Positions 1-8,281 of a stretch of 26,302 nucleotides of DNA are shown here, one piece after another. Source of the DNA: Christensenella sp. UBA1385. GTDB lineage: Bacteria > Bacillota > Clostridia > Christensenellales > Aristaeellaceae. The translations under genes were made by a program, and so were the position numbers. Numbering within the stretch: position 1 is the stretch's first letter; every line of letters begins with the position of its first letter. The stretch covers positions 1 to 26,302 of the forward strand of contig DBQV01000061.1 in assembly GCA_002305755.1 (NCBI GenBank). The letters run 5' to 3'. The notes beneath the pieces were generated by a model, which had not been told where the DNA came from, searched no databases, and was given only the letters and a program-made list of their open reading frames with translations.

Positions 1-1343
1 GTCTTGTTCAGCCGGTAAATGTGATGGATGATCATCGCCCCGCCCAGCATCATGACGCCGATCAGCAGCACCAGCAGCTGCTTTTCGCCAAAGGGCACGC
101 CCAGCAGATGGAAGCGCAGCCCGCTCAGCCCCGCCACAAAGGAACGGGAGATCACGGCCGACAGCAGCGCGGCCAGGTTGTTGGCCGTGGCATAAAAGCT
201 GATGTACATGGTCTGGTTTTCCGGCGGTATATTGAGGTAGCCCACGCTGGAAAAGGCCAGGTTGATGCCGCTGACGCAGACATAGTTGAGCACCATGGCG
301 GTGGGATAGAGAAAAAGCAGGCTGCCCGATGCAAAGGCCAGCAGGATGTAGTGTCCCGAGAAGGCCATCATGGCAAAGGAAAGCGGCCTGAGCCAGTTGT
401 GCTTGATGAACACCCGGCGCCAGACAGGCATGCTGAGCAGGAGCGCAGGTACGTTGAGCATGGCCACAATGTTGATGTAGGAATAGCTGACGTGCTGCTC
501 CTTGAGCAGATAGACCGTGTAGAAGGATCCGGGCATGTTCACGAACAGCGCCCAGATGAAGATGACCAGCACGCTGCGCAGGTAGACCCTGTTGCGCAGA
601 GGCCTGATAAACAGCTCTCTCAGCTTCACCCGCTGCGGGGCCTGCCCGTAATCCAGCTCGCGGATGCGCAGCAGGTTGAGGATGTCTGCGACCGCGATCA
701 CGAAAGCCACGATGCGCAGCGTCTCAAGGCCCAGCAGCTCCTGCCCCTGCAATTTAAGGCGATCCACCACCGAGGAGCCCGCCAGGTTGAACAGGGCGAT
801 GCACACGCCATTGATGAGATGCACAGTGGAGAAAAACTGCACCCGCACCCGCGGCGGCACATGCGCGATGTGCCAGATGGACATGCCCGGGTTCAGGAAG
901 GCGTTCAGCACATTGACGATGAGGATGCTGAGCGCCAGCAGCGACAGGCGCGTCTGCACTGCGGCCGGCATCAGCGGGATCAGGCCGATGACCGCGATGT
1001 TGATCGCGTGCATCACCGCGCGCACCGTGATCAAGATGGGCTTGCGCCTGTGGAAACGTTCGAGAATATAGGGCGAAAGCAGCTGCAAAAGGTTGCCTGC
1101 GAAGGTCAGGATCGGGATCAGGCCAATGAAGGCGTCATCCGCCTGCATCAGCAGCAGAAGGCCGGTCAGGAAGTTGCCGCCGATCAGGTTGGCGATAACG
1201 TTCGCCATGGCGTTGTGCAGCAGCAGCGCGCGGCGGGAAGCGTTGCTGCACTCATCCCCCTCCACGAACCAGCCCTCATGCACGATCTTGCCAAAGCTGC
1301 CAAGCATGCGCCGGGCCATATCCGTTTGTCCGCGACCGTTCAT
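1..1343 (-). CDS. MFS-like multi-pass transporter, truncated at the window edge
   Basis: The minus strand is open from an ATG at 1343 to the left edge, giving at least 447 residues without a stop. The translation starts MNGRGQTDMARRML and has about ten or more hydrophobic helices broken by short basic loops (for example a loop around HRRKPI near residue 100), the pattern of a major facilitator superfamily permease. An amphipathic central loop (about residues 225-250) separates two helix bundles. The substrate cannot be told from sequence. The ATG lies 6 bases after the stop of the secreted glycosidase gene, with a GGGGAG ribosome site overlapping that stop, so the two are co-transcribed and probably translationally coupled. 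The C-terminus is outside the window. Membrane transporter is secure; the MFS assignment rests on topology and general resemblance. Confidence 0.75.
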   Translation of the reverse strand, partial: MNGRGQTDMARRMLGSFGKIVHEGWFVEGDECSNASRRALLLHNAMANVIANLIGGNFLTGLLLLMQADDAFIGLIPILTFAGNLLQLLSPYILERFHRRKPILITVRAVMHAINIAVIGLIPLMPAAVQTRLSLLALSILIVNVLNAFLNPGMSIWHIAHVPPRVRVQFFSTVHLINGVCIALFNLAGSSVVDRLKLQGQELLGLETLRIVAFVIAVADILNLLRIRELDYGQAPQRVKLRELFIRPLRNRVYLRSVLVIFIWALFVNMPGSFYTVYLLKEQHVSYSYINIVAMLNVPALLLSMPVWRRVFIKHNWLRPLSFAMMAFSGHYILLAFASGSLLFLYPTAMVLNYVCVSGINLAFSSVGYLNIPPENQTMYISFYATANNLAALLSAVISRSFVAGLSGLRFHLLGVPFGEKQLLVLLIGVMMLGGAMIIHHIYRLNK

Positions 1344-1349
1344 GCAGGA

Positions 1350-2198
1350 CTACTCCCCGATATAAACCATGTCGTTGAGCGCCCGCCCCCCGTGATAGGG
1401 GCTGTTGACCACCTGACCCATAAAAATCAGAATGGCGCTCTGCCCGCCGTCCAGATTGTAGGCCGCCTGACAGCCAAGGGAGGACATAAAGGCGCTCAGC
1501 TGGGTCATCTTGAGGCCCTTGTTGCCGTTGCCGCGTCCATCGGCCAGCACAAAGCAATAGTGTCCCGGCGCATAGTAGCCGATCACGCTGCGCGGGTTGG
1601 CCGCGCCTATTTTGGAATCGAACTTTTCAAAGGGCGCTCCGCCCTCATCCAGCAGCTCGGGCCCAAACAGAAAGCTCTGCCAGATGGGCTGCTGCACCGC
1701 CTCTTTTACATTGAGCTCGCCCTTGCCGAAGGTCTCCATGCGGCCATCGGGGTAGATAAGGCAGTTGTGGCGGATCTGGTTGGCAGTCTTTCTGAGCACC
1801 TCGCCGTTGGCCACGACCAGCCCCTTATCAAACAGGCTGGAATAGTCGCCCGTCATGGCCAGCAGCGCGTTGTTGCGCGACACCAGCACGCCCGGATTTT
1901 CGGCGTTGGACTTCCACTTGTCATGGCTGAAGGCACGCTTAAAATAACGCATGTCGGCCAGATAAATATCCGCCACATAGACGTCGCTGTCATACTCGCG
2001 TCTCTTTTCAATGGTGATGGAGATGTTCGGGCTCTTGTAGCTCATCTCCGTCACCTGTGGCTCCTGCCCTTCTTCCAGAAAGGTACCGGCAGGAGCCAGG
2101 GGGCGCAGATCCTCAAACGTCATCTCCTGCTGCGCCATGGCAGGCAGCCGGGGTATCAGCAGACAAAAAAGCAGAAGCAAAACCGTGGTCTTTTTCAT
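1350..2198 (-). CDS. Secreted phosphodiester glycosidase-family (NAGPA/DUF2233-like) protein
   Basis: This 282-residue protein begins with a Sec signal peptide (Lys-Lys, then a Leu-rich core to about residue 22, Ala-Met-Ala before the likely cut), so it is exported. The mature part matches the phosphodiester glycosidase family (Pfam PF09992, the fold of mammalian uncovering enzyme NAGPA): an NPRSVIGY-type segment near residue 201 and a C-terminal NLDGGQSA motif near residue 248 followed by a Gly-rich turn (YHGGRALNDMVYIG). Family members cleave sugar-phosphodiester links and are often tied to cell-surface polysaccharides; the substrate here is unknown. The family motif is usually NLDGGGS, so the Gln is a small deviation. 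An AGGTG ribosome site precedes the ATG at 2198. The gene lies 31 bases after mnmE and 6 bases before the transporter gene. Confidence 0.8.
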   Translation of the reverse strand: MKKTTVLLLLFCLLIPRLPAMAQQEMTFEDLRPLAPAGTFLEEGQEPQVTEMSYKSPNISITIEKRREYDSDVYVADIYLADMRYFKRAFSHDKWKSNAENPGVLVSRNNALLAMTGDYSSLFDKGLVVANGEVLRKTANQIRHNCLIYPDGRMETFGKGELNVKEAVQQPIWQSFLFGPELLDEGGAPFEKFDSKIGAANPRSVIGYYAPGHYCFVLADGRGNGNKGLKMTQLSAFMSSLGCQAAYNLDGGQSAILIFMGQVVNSPYHGGRALNDMVYIGE

Positions 2199-2229
2199 TC
2201 ATTCACCTCAAATAATATGTGCGCGGCCC

Positions 2230-3555
2230 TTACTTGCCCACGCAGAAGGAGGAAAAGATCCTGTCCAGCAGGCCGTCCGTCACCTGATCGCCCGTCACCT
2301 CGCCCAGCGCGTAGAGCGCCTCGTGCAGGTGGATGGCCGCCAGGTCCAGCGGCTCGCCCCGGCTGATGGCTTCGCGCGCCGCGCCGAGGGCTTCCGCCGC
2401 GCGCCGCGCCAGGCGGATGTGGCGCAGCAGGCTCAGCTCGCTCTCACCGGCCTGTCCGGCATAGCTGGCAATGGCCCGCTTGAGCTCCTCCAGCCCCTCG
2501 CCCGTTCGGGCGCTGATGGAGAGCCCTTCCGGCCAGGCAGGGTTGGGCGCCAGGTCCGACTTATTGAGCACCAGGATGTGCGGCTGCCTGTCGATCAGGG
2601 CAAGGATCGCCCTGTCCTCTTCGCGCATATCCTCTCCGCGGTCAAACACGGCCAGCGCCAGGTCGGCCCCGGCCAGGCTTTTCTTGGCCAGGTCGATGCC
2701 GATGCGCTCGGCCTTCTGCTCGCTCTCTCGGATGCCCGCGGTATCGGAAAAGTTCACGCGCACGCCGGCAAGCGTCGTGCTTCCGCGCACGATGTCGCGC
2801 GTGGTGCCGGCTTCGTCGGTCACGATGGCGCGCTCCTCCCCCAGCAGCAGATTGAGCAGAGAGGACTTGCCCACGTTGGGCCGCCCTACGATCACTACCT
2901 CAAGACCCCGCTCGAGGATGCGGGCAGAGCGCTCGTCGCAGGCGCGCAGCAGCCTGTTTTCAAGGGCCTGCAGGCGGGGCAGCAGATCCCCTGCCGACTC
3001 CTCCTGAGAAATCTCCTCCGGGTAGTCGAGCGCGGCGGACACACCCGAAAGTATCCCGGTCAGCTCGTCCTGCGCGCTCCTGATGAACTGGCTGGCCCCG
3101 CCTGCCAGGTCGCGCAGGGCTGCGCGGGCCGAACGCTCGCCCGAGGCCTCGATCAGCTGCATCACGGCCTCCGCGCGGCTGAGATCCACCCGTCCGTTCA
3201 AAAAGGCGCGCTTGGTGAATTCGCCCGGCTGGGCGGGCACGGCCCCCAGCGCCCACAGCAGCGAGAGCACACGGGAGGCCACGTATTCGCCGCCGTGCAG
3301 GTGGATCTCGGCCACGTCCTCCCGGGTATAGCTGCGGGGCGCCTTCATCAGCACCGCCATGCACTCGTCAAGCACGGCGCCCCCCTGCTCCACATGCCCG
3401 TACATGAGCAGGTGGCTGCTGAAAGCCTCCTTGCCGGAGGCCGGTTTGAACACGGCGCGCAGCAGCTCCTCCGCCTGCCCGCCGCTGACGCGGATGATGG
3501 CGATGCCCCCCTTGCCGGGCGGGGTCGCCAGGGCCGCGATGGTGGTGTTCTCCAT
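2230..3555 (-). CDS. mnmE: tRNA uridine-5-carboxymethylaminomethyl(34) synthesis GTPase MnmE
   Basis: MnmE works with MnmG in the cytoplasm to add the carboxymethylaminomethyl group at C5 of wobble uridine 34 in certain tRNAs. The 441-residue protein is close to family length. It has the N-terminal folate-binding domain (starting MENTTIAALATPPGKGGIAI), a helical domain, and an inserted G domain with GRPNVGKS (224-231), TTRD (251-254), DTAGIR (271-276) and NKSD (331-334). The C-terminus ends in CVGK, carrying the family's conserved Cys. The start at 3555 is chosen because family homology begins exactly there and a GGAGGAG ribosome site sits just upstream. The reading frame stays open upstream but has no family similarity and runs into the dnaE promoter. 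It is the first gene of a minus-strand transcript with the glycosidase and the transporter. Confidence 0.97.
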   Translation of the reverse strand: MENTTIAALATPPGKGGIAIIRVSGGQAEELLRAVFKPASGKEAFSSHLLMYGHVEQGGAVLDECMAVLMKAPRSYTREDVAEIHLHGGEYVASRVLSLLWALGAVPAQPGEFTKRAFLNGRVDLSRAEAVMQLIEASGERSARAALRDLAGGASQFIRSAQDELTGILSGVSAALDYPEEISQEESAGDLLPRLQALENRLLRACDERSARILERGLEVVIVGRPNVGKSSLLNLLLGEERAIVTDEAGTTRDIVRGSTTLAGVRVNFSDTAGIRESEQKAERIGIDLAKKSLAGADLALAVFDRGEDMREEDRAILALIDRQPHILVLNKSDLAPNPAWPEGLSISARTGEGLEELKRAIASYAGQAGESELSLLRHIRLARRAAEALGAAREAISRGEPLDLAAIHLHEALYALGEVTGDQVTDGLLDRIFSSFCVGK

Positions 3556-3575
3556 GTGCTCCTCCGTTCGGCCTG

Positions 3576-3604
3576 AGTATACCCCATCGCCCTCCCGCTG
3601 ACAA
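3576..3604 (-). promoter_or_regulatory. Sigma-A-type promoter of mnmE
   Basis: On the minus strand there is a -35 TTGTCA (3599-3604), a 17-base spacer and a -10 TATACT (3576-3581), about 20 bases upstream of the mnmE start codon. Both boxes are close to consensus. It is the mirror image of the dnaE promoter. Confidence 0.8.
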
Positions 3605-3610
3605 TGCGGT

Positions 3611-3639
3611 TTGTCACCCAAGTGTAAATGATATATACT
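3611..3639 (+). promoter_or_regulatory. Sigma-A-type promoter of the dnaE operon
   Basis: -35 TTGTCA (3611-3616), a 17-base spacer and -10 TATACT (3634-3639), with the dnaE start codon 22 bases downstream. The hexamers and spacing are identical to those of the divergent mnmE promoter. Confidence 0.82.
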
Positions 3640-3661
3640 GTTCCCAATAAAGGAGGGCCAC

Positions 3662-6600
3662 ATGTCGTTCGCGCATCTGCATCTGCATACCGAGTATTCC
3701 CTGCTGGACGGCGCCTGCCGCATCAAAGATCTGGTGGCGCGTCTGAAAACGCTGGGCATGGATGCCTGCGCCGTGACCGATCACGGCGTGATGTACGGCG
3801 CGGTGGACTTCCATCTGGCCTGCCGGGCCGCGGGCATCCGCCCCGTGATCGGCTGCGAAGTATACATCTGCCCCGACAGGCGTGAAAAAAGCTCCTTTAA
3901 GCGCGAATACAGCCACCTGATCCTCCTGTGCGAAAACAACACCGGTTACAGGAACCTGATGAAGCTGGTGAGCGAGGGCTTTTTGAGCGGCTTTTACTAC
4001 AAGCCCCGCATCGACTACGAGCTGCTGCGCGCCCATCACGAAGGGCTGATCGCGCTGTCGGCCTGCCTGTCGGGCGAGCTGCCCGGTCTGCTGCTGGATG
4101 GCCGCTATGAGGACGCGAAGAAGCACGCCCTGATGATGCGGGAGATCATGGGCGACAACAATTATTTTATCGAGATCATGGACCACGGCATCAGGGAGGA
4201 GAAGACCGTGCTGCCGCGCCTGATCCGTCTGGGCCTGGAGACAGGCATCCCGCTGGTGGCTACCAACGACTGCCACTACCTGCAAAAGGAGGATGCCGCC
4301 GCGCAGGAGGTGCTGATGTGCATCCAGACGGGCAAGACGCTGGATGACGACAGCCGTATGCGTATGGAGGGGAGCGAGTTCTATGTAAAGTCCGAAGCGC
4401 AGATGCGCGCCCTCTTCCCCGATCTGCAGGACGCGCTGGACAGGACGGGAGAGATCGCGGCCCGCTGCCGGGTGGACTTTGATTTCAGCAGTACCCACCT
4501 GCCCTACTATCCCAGCGGCGAGGAGGGCTCCGAGGCCCTGTTCCGCCGCCTGCTCAGGGAGGGCTTTGACCGGCGATACCCGGATCATCCCGAGGAAGCC
4601 GTGCAGCGGCTGGAGTATGAGATCGGCGTCATCGTCAGCATGGGCTATGTGGACTATTTCCTGATCGTATGGGATTTTGTCAAGTACGCGCGCGACCACG
4701 GCATTCCCGTGGGGCCGGGCCGCGGCAGCGGTGTGTCAAGCATCGTGGCCTACTGTCTGGACATCACGCAGGTGGACCCCATCCGCTACAAGCTGCTCTT
4801 TGAGCGCTTTCTGAACCCGGAGCGCATCTCCATGCCCGACATCGACATCGACTTCTGCTACGAGCGCCGGCAGGAGGTGATCGACTACGTGGCCCGCAAG
4901 TATGGCAGCGACCACGTCTCCCAGATCATCACTTTCGGCACCATGGCTGCCCGTGGCGTAGTGCGGGATGTGGGCAGGGTGCTGGGCTACAGCTATCAGG
5001 AGACGGACGCGCTGGCCAAGCTGATCCCGCGGGAACTGGACATCACGCTTGAAAAAGCCATGCGGATGAATCCGGAGCTCAAGGCGCTCTACGATACCGA
5101 TCCGCGCGTCAGGCGCCTGATCGATACCGCTCTGCTGCTGGAAGGTATGCCAAGGCACGCGGGCACGCACGCCGCCGGTGTATTGATCACGCGGCAGCCC
5201 GCCACCGAGTATGTGCCCCTGCAGACCAACGACGACATCATCACCACCCAATACCCCATGGGTATCGTGGAAAAGCTCGGCCTTCTGAAAATGGATTTCC
5301 TCGGCCTGCGCACGCTGACCGTGATCCAGCACACGCTGGAGCTGATGGCCCTGGAGGGCGTGCACATGGAGTTCAAGGACATCCCGATGGACGATCCCGG
5401 GGTGTACAGGATGATCTCCTCCGGCGATACCGACGGCGTGTTCCAGCTGGAAAGCGGCGGCATGCGCGCCTTCCTCACCAACATGAAGCCGGAGAACTTC
5501 GAGGATATCATCGCCGCCATCTCGCTCTACCGTCCGGGGCCCATGGAGAGCATCCCCCGTTACATCGAGGGAAAGCAGCACCCCGAAAGCATTCGCTATC
5601 ACACGCCGCAGCTGGCCCCCATCCTGGACGTCACCTACGGCTGCATGGTCTACCAGGAGCAGGTGATGCAGATCGTGCGCGATCTGGCGGGCTACAGCTA
5701 CGCCAGAAGCGATCTGGTGCGCCGCGCCATGGCCAAGAAGAAGCATGACGTGATGGAGAAAGAGCGGCAGGTGTTCATCTACGGCTCGCAGGAGGAGGGC
5801 GTGCCCGGGGCGGTCAGGCGGGGAATCTCCGCCGAGGCCGCCAGCCGCATCTTTGACGAGATGGCGGCCTTCGCCAGCTACGCTTTCAACAAATCCCACG
5901 CTGCTGCCTACGCCGTCAACGCCGTGCAGACCGCCTGGCTGAAGCTGCACTACCCCGCCGAGTTCATGGCCGCGATGATGAACAGCTTCCTCGGCGCCTC
6001 CACGGCCATCGCGGGCTACATCCATTACTGCCGCAAGCGCGGCATCCGCGTGGCCCCGCCCGACATCAACAGATCCCTCTCCGGCTTCACGGTAGCTCCG
6101 GATGAGGGGGGCAAAAAGATGATCCTCTTTGGCATGGCGGCCATCAAGTCCGTGGGTGAAAAGGCCGTGCAGGCCATCGTGAAGGAGCGGGAGGAACGCG
6201 GGCCCTACCGCGACATCTTCGACTTCTGTCGGCGCGTGGATACGGAAACCGTGAACAAGCGCACGGTGGAGAGCCTGATCAAGACCGGCTGCTTCGACGG
6301 TCTGGGCGCCAACCGCGTTCAGTGCATCGCCGTGTACGAGCGGGTGATGGACGCCTCAAGCGCCAGGCGTCGCGGCAATGTTGCCGGCCAGCTCTCGCTA
6401 TTTGACAGCCCGCAGACGCAGAGCGCGAACGACCACCCGGCCTACCCCAGCCTCCCCGAGCCCGACAGGCAGTTCAACCTTGCCCATGAAAAAGAGCTGA
6501 CGGGCGTCTACATCTCCGGCCATCCGCTGGATGACTACGCGCAGGAGCTGGATGCGCTGCCCCACAGCACCGCCTATCTGGCGGAACTGGCCCAGCGGGA

Positions 6601-7189
6601 AGACGGAGGGCTTTCCGAGGACGGTCAGAGCGTGCGCATGGGCGGCATGGTGGTCTCCGTGCGCCACAAGGCCACAAGGAAGGGCAGCCTGATGGGCTTT
6701 GTGCAGCTGGAAGACCTGACCGGCCAGGTGGAGTGCATCCTTTTCCCGGCCGTTTGGGCCAGATACGGGCAGGATCTGAAGGAAGATCAGGCCGTGCTGG
6801 TCAAGGGCAGGCTGAGTGTGCGCGAAGATGAGGAGATCAAGGTGGTGGCGGACCATATCGTCCCTCTGAAGGCCCCTGACCCCGAACCGCCGCCGGAGGA
6901 GCCGGAGGATCCGGCCGCCCTTGCAAAGCAAGCCCGCTGCAAGGTATACTTGAGGCTGAAGAGGAGCCAAATGCCGGTCATTGAGGAGCAGCTCCGCAAA
7001 ATACCCGGCAATGTGCCCGTTTACCTCAGCCTGCCCGATGAGGGCCTTTCCTTGCTGGCCCCTACCAGCTGGTGGTGCAGGGACGGCTATCTGGCGCTGA
7101 CCGCGCTGACGGACTATTTACCCCATCAGGATATAAAGGTGGTTTACCGACATGAACAAGATGACACTGACAGTCCCGGCCAAGGATGA
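3662..7189 (+). CDS. dnaE: DNA polymerase III subunit alpha (DnaE1-like)
   Basis: This is a replicative C-family DNA polymerase of 1175 residues, the usual DnaE1 length. Order of domains: an N-terminal PHP domain (1-280) with its metal-ligand pattern intact (HLHLH at 5-9, D40-H41, E66, H85, C134, D203, H205); the palm and thumb with GPGRGSG and the catalytic PDIDID (392-397); fingers with the conserved FNKSHAAAYA segment; a helix-hairpin-helix region (about 825-860); and an OB fold (about 985-1070). A C-terminal extension follows. The start has an AAGGAGGG ribosome site at 3649-3656. The last 38 bases overlap the next gene. The intact PHP site suggests built-in 3'-5' proofreading, as shown for mycobacterial DnaE1; that is inference. 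No polC or dnaQ is in the window. Confidence 0.97.
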   Translation: MSFAHLHLHTEYSLLDGACRIKDLVARLKTLGMDACAVTDHGVMYGAVDFHLACRAAGIRPVIGCEVYICPDRREKSSFKREYSHLILLCENNTGYRNLMKLVSEGFLSGFYYKPRIDYELLRAHHEGLIALSACLSGELPGLLLDGRYEDAKKHALMMREIMGDNNYFIEIMDHGIREEKTVLPRLIRLGLETGIPLVATNDCHYLQKEDAAAQEVLMCIQTGKTLDDDSRMRMEGSEFYVKSEAQMRALFPDLQDALDRTGEIAARCRVDFDFSSTHLPYYPSGEEGSEALFRRLLREGFDRRYPDHPEEAVQRLEYEIGVIVSMGYVDYFLIVWDFVKYARDHGIPVGPGRGSGVSSIVAYCLDITQVDPIRYKLLFERFLNPERISMPDIDIDFCYERRQEVIDYVARKYGSDHVSQIITFGTMAARGVVRDVGRVLGYSYQETDALAKLIPRELDITLEKAMRMNPELKALYDTDPRVRRLIDTALLLEGMPRHAGTHAAGVLITRQPATEYVPLQTNDDIITTQYPMGIVEKLGLLKMDFLGLRTLTVIQHTLELMALEGVHMEFKDIPMDDPGVYRMISSGDTDGVFQLESGGMRAFLTNMKPENFEDIIAAISLYRPGPMESIPRYIEGKQHPESIRYHTPQLAPILDVTYGCMVYQEQVMQIVRDLAGYSYARSDLVRRAMAKKKHDVMEKERQVFIYGSQEEGVPGAVRRGISAEAASRIFDEMAAFASYAFNKSHAAAYAVNAVQTAWLKLHYPAEFMAAMMNSFLGASTAIAGYIHYCRKRGIRVAPPDINRSLSGFTVAPDEGGKKMILFGMAAIKSVGEKAVQAIVKEREERGPYRDIFDFCRRVDTETVNKRTVESLIKTGCFDGLGANRVQCIAVYERVMDASSARRRGNVAGQLSLFDSPQTQSANDHPAYPSLPEPDRQFNLAHEKELTGVYISGHPLDDYAQELDALPHSTAYLAELAQREDGGLSEDGQSVRMGGMVVSVRHKATRKGSLMGFVQLEDLTGQVECILFPAVWARYGQDLKEDQAVLVKGRLSVREDEEIKVVADHIVPLKAPDPEPPPEEPEDPAALAKQARCKVYLRLKRSQMPVIEEQLRKIPGNVPVYLSLPDEGLSLLAPTSWWCRDGYLALTALTDYLPHQDIKVVYRHEQDDTDSPGQG

Positions 7190-7532
7190 ATGGGCGCTGG
7201 TGATGCGCACAGCGCTCAGCGGCGTAGGCGCGCTGGCCAACCTGACTGTCGACATGATAGACGACCTGCGCATCGCCTGCGATGAGGCCTTCAGCCTGCT
7301 GACGCACCAATCACAGCTGATCCAGCACGTGGTGCTCGTCTGCGAGCTGAAGGACGGCTTTTTGCAGATCCGCCTGAGCGTGGAGCGCGCCTTTGCCTCC
7401 CAGATGTGCACCCCGGTCGACCCGGAGGTGGCACACCTGATCATCGGCACGCTTGTAACCGATGTACACCTTGAAGGAGATTCATGCGGCATCTACTCGG
7501 TGCATATGAAAGTGCCCGCAGGAACGAGGTAA
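7152..7532 (+). CDS. Degenerate RsbW/SpoIIAB-like anti-sigma ATPase homologue
   Basis: This 126-residue protein aligns by eye with the anti-sigma serine kinases RsbW/SpoIIAB. The start LTVPAKDEWALVMRTALSG resembles the RsbW VPAQPEYVGIIRLTLSG stretch, and DLRIACDEAF corresponds to the N-box DLKIAVSEACTNAV. The N-box Asn that coordinates Mg-ATP is missing (the EACTN position reads EAFSL). The DxGxxF G1 box and the Gly-rich lid GGLGL are absent, and the protein is about 30 residues shorter than RsbW. The C-terminal strand pair (GTLVTDVHLE...GIYSVHMKV) still matches. It is therefore probably a non-catalytic GHKL-fold protein that could bind the sigma factor encoded 3 bases downstream. Its ATG lies inside dnaE (38-base overlap), with an AAAGGTGG ribosome site. 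No RsbV-like antagonist gene is in the window. Confidence 0.72.
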   Translation: MNKMTLTVPAKDEWALVMRTALSGVGALANLTVDMIDDLRIACDEAFSLLTHQSQLIQHVVLVCELKDGFLQIRLSVERAFASQMCTPVDPEVAHLIIGTLVTDVHLEGDSCGIYSVHMKVPAGTR

Positions 7533-7535
7533 GCG

Positions 7536-8264
7536 ATGGATGCAGACCTGATCCACCAGACAGCAAAGGCATACGCGCTCGACCCGAGCGAGGAGAACCT
7601 GGAAGCCGCCACCCTGGCCGCGCTTCCGCTTTGCTATGCCATTGCTGCGCGTTTTTCAGGCAGAGGCATAGAAACAGAGGATCTAAGGCAGGTGGCCGCC
7701 GTGGCGCTGGTCTCGGCCCTCAAGGGTTTTGACCCGCACCGGGGCCTGCGCTTCACCACCTATGTGACGCCCAGCATCATCGGCACGCTGCGAAATCACA
7801 TCCGCGATAAGGCCCAACTGGTGCGCTCCCCCCGCGGGCTGCGCGAGCGCGGCATCCAGATGGACAGGATGACCGAGACCCTCACCCAGCAGCTGCACCG
7901 CGAGCCCTATGTGCAGGAGCTGGCGGACGCGCTGGGCTGGGATCTGCAGAAGGTGCTGGACGTACAGGCCATGCGCGAAAAGACCCAGTTTACAAGCTTT
8001 GACGCGCCCGACGAAAACGGCCTGATGCTCTTTGACAAGCTGGGCGGCGAAGAGGCCGGCTACAGTTCCTTTGAATCGAGAGAAGACTTAAAAAAAGCCA
8101 TGCGCCTGCTCAGCGATACGGAACGCCGGCTTCTGGTGCTGCGCTACCGCGACAGGCTCTCCCAGCAGGCGACCGCGCAGAAGCTGAGCATGACGCAGAT
8201 GCAGGTCTCCCGCATGGAGCGGCGCGTGCTCACGGCGCTCAGGCAGGAAATGACCGCCAAATAA
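7536..8264 (+). CDS. RNA polymerase sigma factor of the SigB/SigF/SigG class
   Basis: This 242-residue sigma-70 family protein lacks region 1. Region 2 (about 30-100) holds EDLRQVAAVALVSALKGFD and FTTYVTPSIIGTLRNHIRD, with the RSPRGLRE linker typical of the SigB/F/G group. Region 3 spans about 105-160. Region 4 (about 185-238) carries a helix-turn-helix with TAQKLSMTQMQVSRMERR. It directs RNA polymerase to alternative promoters, in stress or sporulation for known members; which applies here cannot be told. It starts 3 bases after the RsbW-like gene, the usual anti-sigma/sigma order, with a GAGG ribosome site. Its placement in a dnaE transcript is unusual. It could be a general-stress factor or a diverged sporulation sigma. 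Confidence 0.88.
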   Translation: MDADLIHQTAKAYALDPSEENLEAATLAALPLCYAIAARFSGRGIETEDLRQVAAVALVSALKGFDPHRGLRFTTYVTPSIIGTLRNHIRDKAQLVRSPRGLRERGIQMDRMTETLTQQLHREPYVQELADALGWDLQKVLDVQAMREKTQFTSFDAPDENGLMLFDKLGGEEAGYSSFESREDLKKAMRLLSDTERRLLVLRYRDRLSQQATAQKLSMTQMQVSRMERRVLTALRQEMTAK

Positions 8265-8281
8265 GCTCTTTCAGGAAGCAG

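Noticed and set aside
21..2366. A 781-codon open frame on the plus strand opposite the transporter and glycosidase genes.
   Set aside because: Its translation is His/Gln/Arg-rich with no family resemblance, and the minus strand has recognisable proteins with ribosome sites. Long antisense frames are expected at this GC content.
3556..3759. A longer mnmE reading frame starting at 3759.
   Set aside because: The extra 68 residues show no MnmE similarity and cover both promoters and the dnaE start; the ribosome site fits 3555.
3614..6025. Long minus-strand open frames (3614-4699 and 4736-6025) opposite dnaE.
   Set aside because: Low-complexity His/Val/Gln-rich translations, with dnaE unmistakable on the other strand.
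7152..7532. An active RsbW-type serine kinase.
   Set aside because: The Mg-ATP Asn and both Gly-rich boxes are missing, so catalysis by the usual mechanism is unlikely.
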